A stretch of 64,000 nucleotides of DNA from Paraglaciecola sp. MB-3u-78 (GCF_002835935.1 NZ_PJCF01000002.1:186001-250000); one strand, 5' to 3'. Positions 27,001 through 35,214 are shown, numbered from the stretch's first letter. A program made the numbers and translations. Notes: generated by a model from the sequence alone, not told the origin.

Positions 27001-28964
27001 AACTGCGCATCGATCAACAACCAATAACCACTATAGACATAAAAGGTGGCAAGCAAGATCAAGTTTTTGTCGAAGAAGTCATTGCGGCAATTAATGCTCA
27101 GGTTCCTGGATTAGCGGAACTAAAAGCAAATAACCAATTACGTCTTATATCGCCATCAACGGGCAACAACAGTAGCATTGAATTATTTGCTATACGTTTT
27201 CTAAAGCTGCAAGAATATTTGCCTACAAAAAGCCCTATGAATAACGAGTTTGATGTTGAGCATGGCAGTCAATTTCCCTTAACTAACAGTGGTGCCGCAG
27301 AAGTACCAAGCAATATCCTTATTCAGGCTAAACACGGAGTACTGGGTGCTGGACTAGTTAACGACCAATTAAATTGGTATATCAGGCTGTTTTCACTGGT
27401 TCACCCAGAAGAACAGATCACCTTCTACACTCATGCTCAACATGGCGTTGCGGCACTTATCACCGGCAAGAATGGTCAAACACGCAAGATTACCGGGAGT
27501 CAGCTAGAAGTGGGCCCGCTGTTACCCCATATGACAGTGCCTGCCAAAAACATATGGCGATTAAGCAAAGGGTTGGAAAAAACACCGGCAATTACCTTGA
27601 ACAATGCTCTTAGCCCGAATATTTTAATTGTTAAATCTCAGGTAACTACAACAACCAGCTCATTCATAGATATTCAGGTCAAAACTACAGATTTGAACAG
27701 CGCTGGCATAATTTCCAAATATCAAATTAGCGATACACAAAGTCAGTTTATGGGAAAACTGTATTATCAGAGCGATCAGTACCAATTGTTTGACAAAGAT
27801 CAACAGTTATTGACCACACTTTTAATCAACACAGAGATAGATATTAACGCTTATCTAAACAAAGTGGTGATCGTGACAGGCACTTTGCTGTCTACACCAG
27901 GCATGTTAGTCGCAGAGCTTGTTACATCAACAATTGCATCTTTGTTTAGTGTACAAATCACCTCTCACTCATCAGAACAGCCTGATATCGAAGAGCTCTA
28001 TCCAGTGGTCACCATAGGTGAAAAAGACACCTCTGAGTATTGCCTAGAACAACAGCTTATCTTCAGTGATCCTCCATCGTCGCTGGTACGTGCTGTTTCC
28101 AGAGAAAAACAACAAATACTGATGCTACCCAAAGGACAATCAAACTGGCGATATGTTGAGTGCCATAACAGCCGCTTTGATCAAACCCATTTTGATTCTC
28201 CATCTACATATGCAGGACGGTTTGCCGGAGGCTTCAATCTAGAGTTAGGTCTGATGGGAATAAGCCAGGCTCATAACCAACCACCAGCACAAGTGTCTGC
28301 TTTGTATAGTCAGCCCCAGCCCAAACAGATACATACAACCAAAGTGACCTTTGACTATACGGTTCATCAAGCGGGTACCATGAGAGTAATATTACCCGTT
28401 GACTTGCCTGCGCGATTTGGTGGTCGATTTAATCAAGCTTTGTTTAGTGTGCCCGAGAATAAACCTGAAACGCATTCTAATGTTGTCACCGAGCCTGAAA
28501 CTGATAACCAATACTTAGTGACTATTGTGAATGCCAACTCCAATTTGATAAGGGCGAAGTTGGTTAATCAAGTACCTCTTGGTTTCTCAGCACAATCAAT
28601 TCCTTTTTCAAACGCTATTGCATTTATCGGCGGCTCTTCTAGTGAGCCTGCCAAGATTTTTCTTTCAGAGCCCGAGGTCTCAGGTTTTGTCGAGATATCG
28701 GCAAAAGCGCCCGGGATTTGGGGTAATCAAGTTTCAGTAGTGGTGTGTGAAACCCAGCCAGCCATTTTTGACTTATTAGTAAACTTTGCTGGTTCAAGAT
28801 TTGAAAGTGCCCGTAATGCTGTCCTTGGTGATGAAATCACTGGGGTCGTTAATGAATCACTTAGACCTGGAGCCATGGGTGTTAGGCAAGCCAAAGCTGC
28901 AGGCGTCAAGGTCGAAGTTGTTCGTGAAAACTGTGAAACCACTGTTGACCGCGGTGGGCAATAG
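24039..28964 (+). CDS. gpI-like baseplate protein fused to eight hook-IN-like repeats
   Basis: 1641 residues. The first 115 (ILSYLPSTF... LFGLAPRPQQTVEEFR) are a gpI-type tail protein that normally ends the baseplate wedge and holds fibres. From about 165 to 1060 come eight related units of 105-120 residues, each of the form D-L-S-x-G-V-D-L..., L-x-I-x-(I/V)-(D/N), I-D-C-x-G-x-x-P-x-(T/S)-T, (E/Q)-I-x-x-x-I-N-x-x-(L/F)-G, and I-A-S-x-(D/N)-G-x-x-L-x-L-x-S. This resembles the flagellar hook IN motif. Then comes a less regular fibre-like part, and at about 1555-1600 a GIWGNQVSVVV module also seen in sheath proteins. Probably a long arm or fibre around the baseplate, as in large eCIS. Cytoplasmic assembly. 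Confidence 0.82.
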   Translation: MPTKTERILSYLPSTFKVSGTRSALKTVVDTFGRELLHGENSLAALMRAHWVDHADSGADKIDDLARIAALFGLAPRPQQTVEEFRTHLKQYIKTALEGTVTVQGILRTTANNLGLTIADSYDDIDTWWTRQSDSLVTELHCGNDAAYGLFGEESLVAHGHAATAARIVGLVNLDNPLDLSSSGTFASRTLNIKVNAKAKVSVDLLATAANPSAVTNAEIVDAINQAFNAPLAAIQNHKLVLTALTSGATSSILLEEQVNDAAPIVLGFAAHSAKGKAATAAIYTGSVDLSGNHDLSQTRFLRVKLNTDKLAEIDCAGPTPETTTIEQISDAINSALGSSIASHDDKFLTLKSSLIGAGSSITFLSAAAQDAKNALLGSPPSAVMGHDKLAATLIGKSDLSKGVDLTEYYILRIRVNNSNAVNVDCRGLAPESSQLPEITNVINDTLGKKVASHNGRNLILSSTTSGIASKLTIEDPAPNNGGPNNAAQVLLGIVSRSAKGSDATAAKITSLTDLSGGINLYASHQLRITLDQSQPVDIDLKRTIKDLKSVSINDITNSINHVLGANIASHNGSLLTLLSPKKGSNSQLIISPITNTHTTRFVSQAPIKGEASERIFGFNSALVQGQDAIPARVIGTTNLSRGVDLRTAQYLTLKMNDNLAVTINCAGPRPRATLLSEVIENINNQLGSTIARQEDGKLMLIAATTDSGAIEASRIEFIPPEVTDASSLILDVETGLIRGLDALSVNLEGTKDLANGVDLSSKSHLKLIIDDTGPLDISCVGPIPASTTLAQITIAINVAFGKNVANHDGKHLILSSQKAGADSRIEILPADATEIILGIHSPRLYVGREASPATITGRVDFTGISLDLSEQHFLEIALDGNAPLIIDCAKNAIDVTQVSLAEIVDEINSSAGQGIASEKAGVLVVTSPTLGLSSRINLIAHTGSDGKSLLFGDIASVFEGSSATSAVLESNIPLAAGVNLSERNHIKLRIDQQPITTIDIKGGKQDQVFVEEVIAAINAQVPGLAELKANNQLRLISPSTGNNSSIELFAIRFLKLQEYLPTKSPMNNEFDVEHGSQFPLTNSGAAEVPSNILIQAKHGVLGAGLVNDQLNWYIRLFSLVHPEEQITFYTHAQHGVAALITGKNGQTRKITGSQLEVGPLLPHMTVPAKNIWRLSKGLEKTPAITLNNALSPNILIVKSQVTTTTSSFIDIQVKTTDLNSAGIISKYQISDTQSQFMGKLYYQSDQYQLFDKDQQLLTTLLINTEIDINAYLNKVVIVTGTLLSTPGMLVAELVTSTIASLFSVQITSHSSEQPDIEELYPVVTIGEKDTSEYCLEQQLIFSDPPSSLVRAVSREKQQILMLPKGQSNWRYVECHNSRFDQTHFDSPSTYAGRFAGGFNLELGLMGISQAHNQPPAQVSALYSQPQPKQIHTTKVTFDYTVHQAGTMRVILPVDLPARFGGRFNQALFSVPENKPETHSNVVTEPETDNQYLVTIVNANSNLIRAKLVNQVPLGFSAQSIPFSNAIAFIGGSSSEPAKIFLSEPEVSGFVEISAKAPGIWGNQVSVVVCETQPAIFDLLVNFAGSRFESARNAVLGDEITGVVNESLRPGAMGVRQAKAAGVKVEVVRENCETTVDRGGQ

Positions 28965-28996
28965 TATGTGTAAACTCAACAACAGGAGTCACTCTA

Positions 28997-29908
28997 ATGG
29001 CCAATGACTGTAAACCCTATGTAGAATTTGCCCCCGGTGATTTAATTACCGCTGAAGGCATGAACGAAATGCAAGTATTAGTTTGTGAAGATATATGTAA
29101 ACAGGTTGAAGACGGAGTGGCTGGCGTCACTGAAGTCGAGACTGCTAGAAATGCATTAAAACTAGGAGGGAAAACCACCGAAGAAATATGCAAAGAATGG
29201 TTAGAAAAAGCGCTGCAAGCTATTCCTAAAAGATCAGGATACTTAAAAGTATTTAAGCGTCTTAAAGAAAATGAGATCAATCTTATCGAGCACAATCTAA
29301 AAGCCTGCCCACTAGTAGATGTGTATCAGCTGCTACCTTTTCAAGTGGTCTGCGCTATAGATGAGGACAAGGAAGCCACTGAAGCGTACTTTTACCTCTA
29401 TCACACCAGCGAGAAAAAAATTAAGGCTCCTGATGGCACTTCAGTTGAGATAGAACATGGCGATTTGCCTATACAATTTAAGATGCCCCTATTCGAAATA
29501 TTGGAATTATTTGAAGTCCCTTATACAGACGATTCTAGCTTAGGTGACTTAGAAACCGAACTGTGGAAAGCAATGTTCTCATCACCTAATGATGATTTTG
29601 ATATGGACGACTATTGTCACTCTCCATGGTTTGAACGCTGTTGTAGAGAGGAACGCACTGTGGGCAGTATACGTAAAAAGGGCGATGCTGATGATTTATT
29701 TATGAAATATATACCTAAAAAAACCATCAATATGTCACCTAGTTTGAGAGACGGGGATGGTAACAATAGTCAAAACAATTCTTGCCCAAAAGATTTGACT
29801 GTGGCGCACTTTAATATGAACACCACTGGCTTGATGTGGGAGCCGTCCGATTCAAATACCGAACGAGAGACTCAAGAGCAAAAAGTCATGGTGTTGTTAA
29901 AGGTGTAA
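28997..29908 (+). CDS. Cys-rich protein of unknown function in the CIS operon
   Basis: 303 residues, acidic, with eleven Cys spread through the chain, including CEDIC, ERCCREE and an early CKPY. I do not recognise a family. Visible pieces are FAPGDLITAEGMNEMQ at the start, which resembles the opening of phage tail-fibre modules that read 'x-G-D-x-I-T-A-x-x-(M/W)-N', and a following helical stretch. It has a good AGGAG ribosome site and lies between the gpI-like arm and the last large protein, which is the usual place for fibre or fibre-tip genes. A fibre adaptor is the best guess. The Cys content may reflect metal binding, as the next protein has a zinc ribbon. Confidence 0.6.
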   Translation: MANDCKPYVEFAPGDLITAEGMNEMQVLVCEDICKQVEDGVAGVTEVETARNALKLGGKTTEEICKEWLEKALQAIPKRSGYLKVFKRLKENEINLIEHNLKACPLVDVYQLLPFQVVCAIDEDKEATEAYFYLYHTSEKKIKAPDGTSVEIEHGDLPIQFKMPLFEILELFEVPYTDDSSLGDLETELWKAMFSSPNDDFDMDDYCHSPWFERCCREERTVGSIRKKGDADDLFMKYIPKKTINMSPSLRDGDGNNSQNNSCPKDLTVAHFNMNTTGLMWEPSDSNTERETQEQKVMVLLKV

Positions 29909-29962
29909 AGATTTTGACTCAAGTGGAATGGCAAACGGCAGCGAACGAAAAGGAGCTACCCT

Positions 29963-32900
29963 ATGAAAATTAACGAGCGCTTTGTTGGTAACAAAGCGCT
30001 GTTCCAAGGTGATCGTTCGTTGCTGCTGCGTCGAATTCCCCTTAATGCCAAAATAACTAAAGCACAGGCAAGCATTATACCCATTGATCGCTCAGGAAGA
30101 ATTGGCCCGTCTGAAGACTATGTGGTTTTTGAAGCATCCTCAGCAACAGGTACAAATGGCGAAACGATCATCAGAGTAATGGGTTCATCCGTCATCCCTA
30201 TCACGCCTAGCTGGATAGAAATTGATTTCCATCGAAAAGTGACACTTTTGCGGATGATAGGAACAGACTTGGGTGGCGCAACCTTACAAGTGGATATTGG
30301 CGGAGGCACCTTTATAGAAGTCAACGCTAATGGAGCATTTAAGACGCCGGGGGATGACAGTTTTACATTGCCTGTCGGTTCAGTGTCATTTCTACCTAGC
30401 CTCACTGTGCAAAAAATCAGAGTGACAAAAGCAAACGGAACAGCAATAGATGTCACTCAAGTATTGGTAAGAAATACTGCCACTAATGTGACTTTGAGAA
30501 TTGCCGAATCTGCGCCCTTTTTTGTGCAACCGGGCGACTTAGTTAATGAACAATCCAGTATTGATTTCAGCAAAATGTTAGAGGCTAGTTTAGCCACGGC
30601 TAAGCAAGAAAGTGGTTTTTACTTAGTATCCCTAAACCTAAGTACTAGCACGCTTGCTCGCGTAGAGCTGAATCTCGAAATTGACACGGTTAACCAGCAA
30701 AGTGCACTACCTGACAAACTTGCTTCGGTAAAACTACCCTATACCTTTAATGCGGTAAGTGAGTCTGCGAACAAGAGTTTAGATCTAGCTATTCCAGTTG
30801 GAGCGCGTTTAGTCAGCGCTGATACCCGCGCTAAAATAGAAGGCCGCTTTACCAACTCAACGGTTGTTCAGGGTAGCTTGGATCAAATAAATGAGAGTGC
30901 TATACCCATAGTTATTAACACGGCGCTAACGCAAGCTCAGGCATTTAGCCTGATGGATAATACCGATACCCCCGACATTGCAATCGATGCCTTTGATTTA
31001 TTGCTAACCAGTGTTAGCCCAGTCGCAAAGTTGCACCTCGACTTAAGAGCCGATTTAGACGGCAAACCTGACTCTGTTTCATTACTCTCAAAAGCGATAG
31101 AACTTAGTATTAATACCGATACGTCCCCCTCGCCCACTTGGGCTAATGTGGTACTTTCACAACCGATTAAACTGGCTAAAGTACGCGCTGAAAGCGCCAA
31201 ACCAGCTCGCTATTGGTTAATGCTGCAAAGTATTGAAGGTGAAGCACAGTGGAGTCTCGCAGATTCAGCAGAAGATCCCTTAGCATTATTACAACAATCT
31301 ACTGATGGCGGCCTGTCGTGGCGAGAGAATGTACAAACCGAAATCTCCAATCAAGCTTACGCAGAGTTTCGCCTGAGGCAAAAAACAGCAACCTTCAAGA
31401 TCCCGCTAGAAGTAAAAGTAGGTAAAGGCGAACAAGCCACTAGGTTAAAATTGAACAAATTTGAACCCTTAGGCCGAGTTGACTTTGAATTGGACAGCCA
31501 AGAGTTGACTGAAACAGTTAATCATTTTCTTAATGCCGTTGAGCAACAAAGATGCCCTGAAGGTGAACAACTGCTTAATTATGATTTCCAACTTGAATTG
31601 AATATGCCAACATTTACCTTGCTCGGGTGGCAGCAGATTGGTCCAGGGTTGGCACCCTCTGGCTCTCCTCTTGACGCTATTATCATCAGTAGTGACATAG
31701 AGACTGGCGGTATTTCACAAACCGCAGCGGCAGTAGCCGGATGTCATTACGAGCTCAGTGCCGAGGTTAATGTTGATGGCGAAGACGCTAGAATTGACAT
31801 TATCTGGCGTGGCGACAGCTGCAACCTTGTCAAAACAGAGGAATTAACCTTACCCAATGGCATTTATCAGTCAGATGATAGAAAAACACCAGTTTACCGG
31901 CTACGCACACAAGCACCTGAAGGGGTTGAGCAAGTTGAAATTAGGTTAGTGGTGCCTAATTCCAGTAGTGTTTTAGTGGATAGAATCTCGTTAATTGCCA
32001 CACCTCAATCATTGCTAAATGCAGATTTATTGGAAAGGCATGACGATGAGCTAATTGGTTGGCATCTTACCCCTGCAGATGCACAACCTGGAAAGATGTT
32101 TGTTGCCAATATTAGTAATGGACAGCGATTTTTGAGCAACATAAGTGATTTTTTACAGCCGGTATTTTTAGCTCAAAAGGCTGAAGTACAAGCAGGGAAA
32201 AATTTCGACTTTGAGTTCATCGGAAGTGCCACACTTGATGATGCCAGTGCAACAATGCCGCCAGAAATACATCTAAGTTTTTTAAGGGATACTGGTGAAA
32301 CTATCTTTAAGCATAACCCGCTCATCATTAACCCTGACAGTGCTGAAACCCATGTGTTAAGAGGTACCATTCCGGACACCGCAAGCCACGCAGAAATACA
32401 ATTTTTGTTACCCCAAAGCACAACATTAACAGTCAAAAACACTTCACTAGTCACCCAAACACTGCAAGATATTCCCATTACTTTTTTGTCCCAAGCACCA
32501 GGAGATTTGACTGTCACCGACTTAACAATAGGATTTGAAGAACAACCTGCTGCGCCACCCGCTTTACCGACGCTAGGTTTTTGTGATGCGACACCCGCTT
32601 CCCAATTGCCCAGTGACGAATGTTGTGACAAAAACAGCAGCTGTTTTTGCAATAAATGCCAACAAGAAACCACCTTAGATCAAACCACAGCGGTATTGTT
32701 ACCAGACGATCGCCCTGCAACAATAGGACTTTGCCATAAATGCCGGCTACCATTATTAACCAATACAGGGCGACTTGTATATGAGGCAACATCTATCCCC
32801 ATAAGAAGAATCAACCGCTCTAATATTGCTCAGACCGACACCAATATCGCACTCACAGATATTGCTTATATTGGCGAAGTAAGAGCTCTGAGATTGCAAG

Positions 32901-33073
32901 AAAATGGCCTAACCCGCATCAACCAATTAGCCACTGCCAGAATAGAATACTTAGTGGAAATTCTTGATGTAAATGAAGATTTAGCTGAAAGTTTTGTTAT
33001 TCAAGCTAAAAAACTTTTGATTGAGACACAATTAAAAACCGCAAGCGTTTTAGTACATACACGCACAACTTAA
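29963..33073 (+). CDS. Large fibre-like protein ending in zinc ribbon and helix-hairpin-helix domains
   Basis: 1036 residues, last gene of the CIS operon. The first 850 residues are beta-rich with repeated sandwich-like modules (ITKAQASIIPIDRSG, VQKIRVTKANGTAIDV, VEIRLVVPNSSSVLVDRIS), suggesting a fibre or carbohydrate-binding arm. At the C-terminus CNKC (896-899) and CHKC (924-927) form a zinc ribbon. Residues about 968-1022, including AYIGEVRALRLQENGLTRIN and then QLATARIEYL, follow the pattern of helix-hairpin-helix modules found in DUF4332 and DNA-repair proteins. A DNA-binding-type fold on a particle protein is unusual; it may simply be a protein-binding helix bundle. The ribosome site AAGGAG is good. 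No terminator was found behind it. Confidence 0.75.
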   Translation: MKINERFVGNKALFQGDRSLLLRRIPLNAKITKAQASIIPIDRSGRIGPSEDYVVFEASSATGTNGETIIRVMGSSVIPITPSWIEIDFHRKVTLLRMIGTDLGGATLQVDIGGGTFIEVNANGAFKTPGDDSFTLPVGSVSFLPSLTVQKIRVTKANGTAIDVTQVLVRNTATNVTLRIAESAPFFVQPGDLVNEQSSIDFSKMLEASLATAKQESGFYLVSLNLSTSTLARVELNLEIDTVNQQSALPDKLASVKLPYTFNAVSESANKSLDLAIPVGARLVSADTRAKIEGRFTNSTVVQGSLDQINESAIPIVINTALTQAQAFSLMDNTDTPDIAIDAFDLLLTSVSPVAKLHLDLRADLDGKPDSVSLLSKAIELSINTDTSPSPTWANVVLSQPIKLAKVRAESAKPARYWLMLQSIEGEAQWSLADSAEDPLALLQQSTDGGLSWRENVQTEISNQAYAEFRLRQKTATFKIPLEVKVGKGEQATRLKLNKFEPLGRVDFELDSQELTETVNHFLNAVEQQRCPEGEQLLNYDFQLELNMPTFTLLGWQQIGPGLAPSGSPLDAIIISSDIETGGISQTAAAVAGCHYELSAEVNVDGEDARIDIIWRGDSCNLVKTEELTLPNGIYQSDDRKTPVYRLRTQAPEGVEQVEIRLVVPNSSSVLVDRISLIATPQSLLNADLLERHDDELIGWHLTPADAQPGKMFVANISNGQRFLSNISDFLQPVFLAQKAEVQAGKNFDFEFIGSATLDDASATMPPEIHLSFLRDTGETIFKHNPLIINPDSAETHVLRGTIPDTASHAEIQFLLPQSTTLTVKNTSLVTQTLQDIPITFLSQAPGDLTVTDLTIGFEEQPAAPPALPTLGFCDATPASQLPSDECCDKNSSCFCNKCQQETTLDQTTAVLLPDDRPATIGLCHKCRLPLLTNTGRLVYEATSIPIRRINRSNIAQTDTNIALTDIAYIGEVRALRLQENGLTRINQLATARIEYLVEILDVNEDLAESFVIQAKKLLIETQLKTASVLVHTRTT

Positions 33074-33227
33074 ACCATTGTCATTTACTGATTAAAAATC
33101 ATACGCAAATACCTTTATTCACAGCCAATCTGTGACATGCCAGTTAATTTAGCCTGCTAATGTTACCGGCTTTTAATTACCTTCTAAATATTATAACGTC
33201 ATACACTTGTTCTCTTTAAAGAAAAGT

Positions 33228-33923
33228 ATGATGAAAACGATTGGCTTAATTGGTGGCATGAGTTGGGAGTCTACGGCTAGTTATTATCAATTAATTAACC
33301 AGGGCATTAAACAACAGTTAGGCGGTTTACATTCTGCAAAACTTGTAATGGTCAGCGTAGACTTCGCAGAAATAGAAGCGTTGCAACATCAAGGTGATTG
33401 GCAAAAAACGGCAGACATTTTAAGTGACGCCGCGACATCCCTTGAAGCGGCAGGAGCTGATTTCTTTCTGATTTGTACAAACACTATGCATTTGGTGGCA
33501 TCCCAAGTCGCCGATGCTGTCAATATCCCCTTATTACACATTGCCGATGCTACAGGTGCACAACTTGTAACAGACAAAAGGACCACAATCGGCCTGATCG
33601 GCACCAAATTCACTATGCAACACAGCTTTTACAAAAATAGATTAATCGATAAATTTTCCATTGATGTGTTGCTTCCCACAGACATCGAACAAGACATTAT
33701 TCATCGCGTTATCTACGAAGAATTATGCTTGGGGATAGTGGACCAAAAATCCCAGGCTCAATATTTGCAAATCATTCAAAACTTAACCCACAGAGGCGCT
33801 CAAGGGATCATTCTAGGCTGCACTGAGATAGGTTTATTACTGAATAAAAACGACACTGCAACCAAGCTTTATGACACCACGATCATCCACGCACAGTCCG
33901 CAGTCGAAGAATCATTAAAATAA
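33228..33923 (+). CDS. Aspartate/glutamate racemase family protein
   Basis: A 231-residue cofactor-independent amino-acid racemase of the YgeA/RacX group. N-terminus TIGLIGGMSWESTASYY is the conserved start of the family. The two catalytic cysteines are in ICTNTMH and LGCTEI, on the two halves of the pseudo-symmetric fold. Adjacent ATGs at 33228 and 33231 are preferred to the longer frame from 33207, which lacks family resemblance. It converts L- and D-aspartate or a related acid, possibly for cell-wall or signalling D-amino acids. Stands alone behind the injection-system operon; no reason to link it with that system. Confidence 0.93.
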   Translation: MMKTIGLIGGMSWESTASYYQLINQGIKQQLGGLHSAKLVMVSVDFAEIEALQHQGDWQKTADILSDAATSLEAAGADFFLICTNTMHLVASQVADAVNIPLLHIADATGAQLVTDKRTTIGLIGTKFTMQHSFYKNRLIDKFSIDVLLPTDIEQDIIHRVIYEELCLGIVDQKSQAQYLQIIQNLTHRGAQGIILGCTEIGLLLNKNDTATKLYDTTIIHAQSAVEESLK

Positions 33924-33979
33924 TTTTATATATATTTCAGTTAGTTAAATATTTTTAAAAAATAAATATTCATATTAAC

Positions 33980-34008
33980 ATTGAAAAAAGCATTGCCAAC
34001 TACATATA
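33980..34008 (+). promoter_or_regulatory. Possible sigma-32 (heat-shock) promoter of the small heat-shock gene
   Basis: ATTGAAA at 33980-33986 and CTACATATA at 34000-34008, 13 bases apart, resemble CTTGAAA-N13-CCCCATNTA. The -10 is imperfect. Transcription would begin near 34015, giving a long structured leader that ends in an RNA thermometer. Confidence 0.45.
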
Positions 34009-34085
34009 TATCTTGTCGACGCCGAAAGGGTTGATACAGAAACACAGGATATGTTTCTGACGTGTTAACTACATATAGATAGCAT

Positions 34086-34187
34086 AACCCATACTGGGTT
34101 TGGTGACAGGGAATCCATACCAAAAACGCCGCCGATTTATCGGGGCAACTTAAATTTTATATTGCTTACTTTTAAAGGATATACACA
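34086..34187 (+). promoter_or_regulatory. ROSE-like RNA thermometer in the leader of the small heat-shock gene
   Basis: Three hairpins are visible. AACCCA-TAC-TGGGTT at 34086-34100 and CCGAT-TT-ATCGG at 34132-34143 are simple stems. The last, at about 34158-34183, pairs TAT-T-(G)-CTT (34160-34167) with AAGGATA (34175-34181) and so hides the ribosome site AAGGA. Within it TTGCT faces AGGA with one bulged G (34164), the hallmark of ROSE thermometers in front of ibpA-type genes. Melting at higher temperature would free translation of the gene starting at 34188. Confidence 0.75.
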
Positions 34188-34649
34188 ATGCGTAACATCG
34201 ATCTATCTCCACTTTACCGTTCATTTATTGGTTTTGACCACTTAGCATCAATGATTGACACGGCTTCAAAAAATGAAAAACAAACTACCTACCCTCCATA
34301 TAATATTGAATTGTTAGCTGAGGATAAATACCGTATTACCATGGCCGTTGCCGGATTTGCTAAAGATGAAGTTAGCATAGAAGTGCAAGAAAACACCTTA
34401 CAGGTAATAGGTATTAAAGCAGCAAAAGAAGGTAATGATTCTTCCTCAAAAGAAGAACGTAAGTTCCTACACAAAGGCATATCAGAGCGAAGCTTTGAAC
34501 GTAAATTCCAATTAGGAGACCACGTTAAAGTATTATCTGCTGACTTAGAAAATGGTTTATTACATGTTGATTTAGAGCGTGTAGTACCTGAGTCGAAAAA
34601 GCCAAGAAAAATAGAGATTGGCAGTAAGCTTATTGAAAATAACGAATAA
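34188..34649 (+). CDS. ibpA: Small heat-shock protein, Hsp20/IbpA family
   Basis: A 153-residue holdase chaperone that binds unfolding proteins in the cytoplasm and hands them to the DnaK/ClpB system. Start MRNIDLSPLYRSFIGFD is the IbpA beginning; the alpha-crystallin domain spans about residues 36-130 (YPPYNIELLAEDKYRITMAV, AGFAKDEVSIEVQENTLQV), and the C-terminal tail has the I-E-I motif (PRKIEIGS) used for oligomer formation. The single copy and its size agree with IbpA of Alteromonadales. Its leader carries a ROSE-type thermometer, and a terminator follows the gene, so it is a monocistronic heat-shock gene. Confidence 0.93.
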   Translation: MRNIDLSPLYRSFIGFDHLASMIDTASKNEKQTTYPPYNIELLAEDKYRITMAVAGFAKDEVSIEVQENTLQVIGIKAAKEGNDSSSKEERKFLHKGISERSFERKFQLGDHVKVLSADLENGLLHVDLERVVPESKKPRKIEIGSKLIENNE

Positions 34650-34685
34650 GCGTTAAACACACCTCCCTGTTTTATGTGTAAAAAT

Positions 34686-34714
34686 AACGGCGCCTAGTGA
34701 GCGCCGTTTTTTAT
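34686..34714 (+). terminator. Terminator after the small heat-shock gene
   Basis: AACGGCGC (34686-34693) pairs with GCGCCGTT (34701-34708) across seven bases and is followed by a run of T. Because the next gene converges from the other strand, the hairpin may serve both. Confidence 0.9.
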
Positions 34715-34743
34715 ATTTAATAGTATCGCCCATAAAATATTAC

Positions 34744-35133
34744 TTAGCGGTATAAAATCAATATATTCATCACTGACAACGTTATCAATGATGCAAAAGT
34801 CAGCAACATTCCCGATACTCTCTGCCAACTTGGACCCGAGTGACGGCGTAATCCAAAAGCGTGTATGAAACGCCCAGATAACAACGCAGTGCCCGCCAGA
34901 TGTAAAATGATAGGGTTACTTATATTTACCTCGGCAACAAAAAGCAAGATAAGCACGATAGGCGTATATTCGCTAAAGTTACCATGGGCACGTATCACCT
35001 GTTGAAAATGATGATCGCCCCCGTCCCCCAGTAATATTTTTTTATTAAGTCGGCCTTTAACAACCAAAACTGAAAAATAAAAAAACAAAATTCCCAACAA
35101 GCCCGCATAAAAAGCAGTAATTGGAGTATGCAT
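34744..35133 (-). CDS. MAPEG family membrane protein
   Basis: A 129-residue integral membrane protein with four hydrophobic segments. The block RAHGNFSEYTPIVLILL is the MAPEG signature (R-x-x-x-N-x-x-E-x-x-P), the glutathione-binding region of microsomal glutathione transferase-like proteins. The ATG at 35133 is chosen because it has a strong GGGAAAGG ribosome site and matches the family length; the longer frame begins inside the upstream terminator. Its role in bacteria is not settled; detoxification or eicosanoid-like chemistry are the known eukaryotic activities. Lies behind adk but after a terminator, so it may have little read-through. Confidence 0.9.
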   Translation of the reverse strand: MHTPITAFYAGLLGILFFYFSVLVVKGRLNKKILLGDGGDHHFQQVIRAHGNFSEYTPIVLILLFVAEVNISNPIILHLAGTALLSGRFIHAFGLRRHSGPSWQRVSGMLLTFASLITLSVMNILILYR

Positions 35134-35163
35134 AAAACCTTTCCCTAAAAATGATAAAAGCCC

Positions 35164-35191
35164 ACAAAAAAGCCCACTAAAAGCGGGCTTC
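35164..35191 (-). terminator. Terminator between adk and the MAPEG gene
   Basis: On the minus strand AAGCCCGC, a five-base loop and GTGGGCTT form a stem with one G-U pair, followed by six T residues at 35165-35170. It ends the adk transcript. Confidence 0.85.
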
Positions 35192-35214
35192 AATCAAACT
35201 AAAATCAAGTATCA

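Noticed and set aside
27374-27613. 79-codon frame within the gpI-like gene
   Set aside because: Fully inside a confident long gene in another frame, with no signal of its own.
9444-33073. Prophage
   Set aside because: No integrase, terminase, portal, capsid, replication or lysis gene and no attachment site were seen; only tail-like genes plus accessory proteins.
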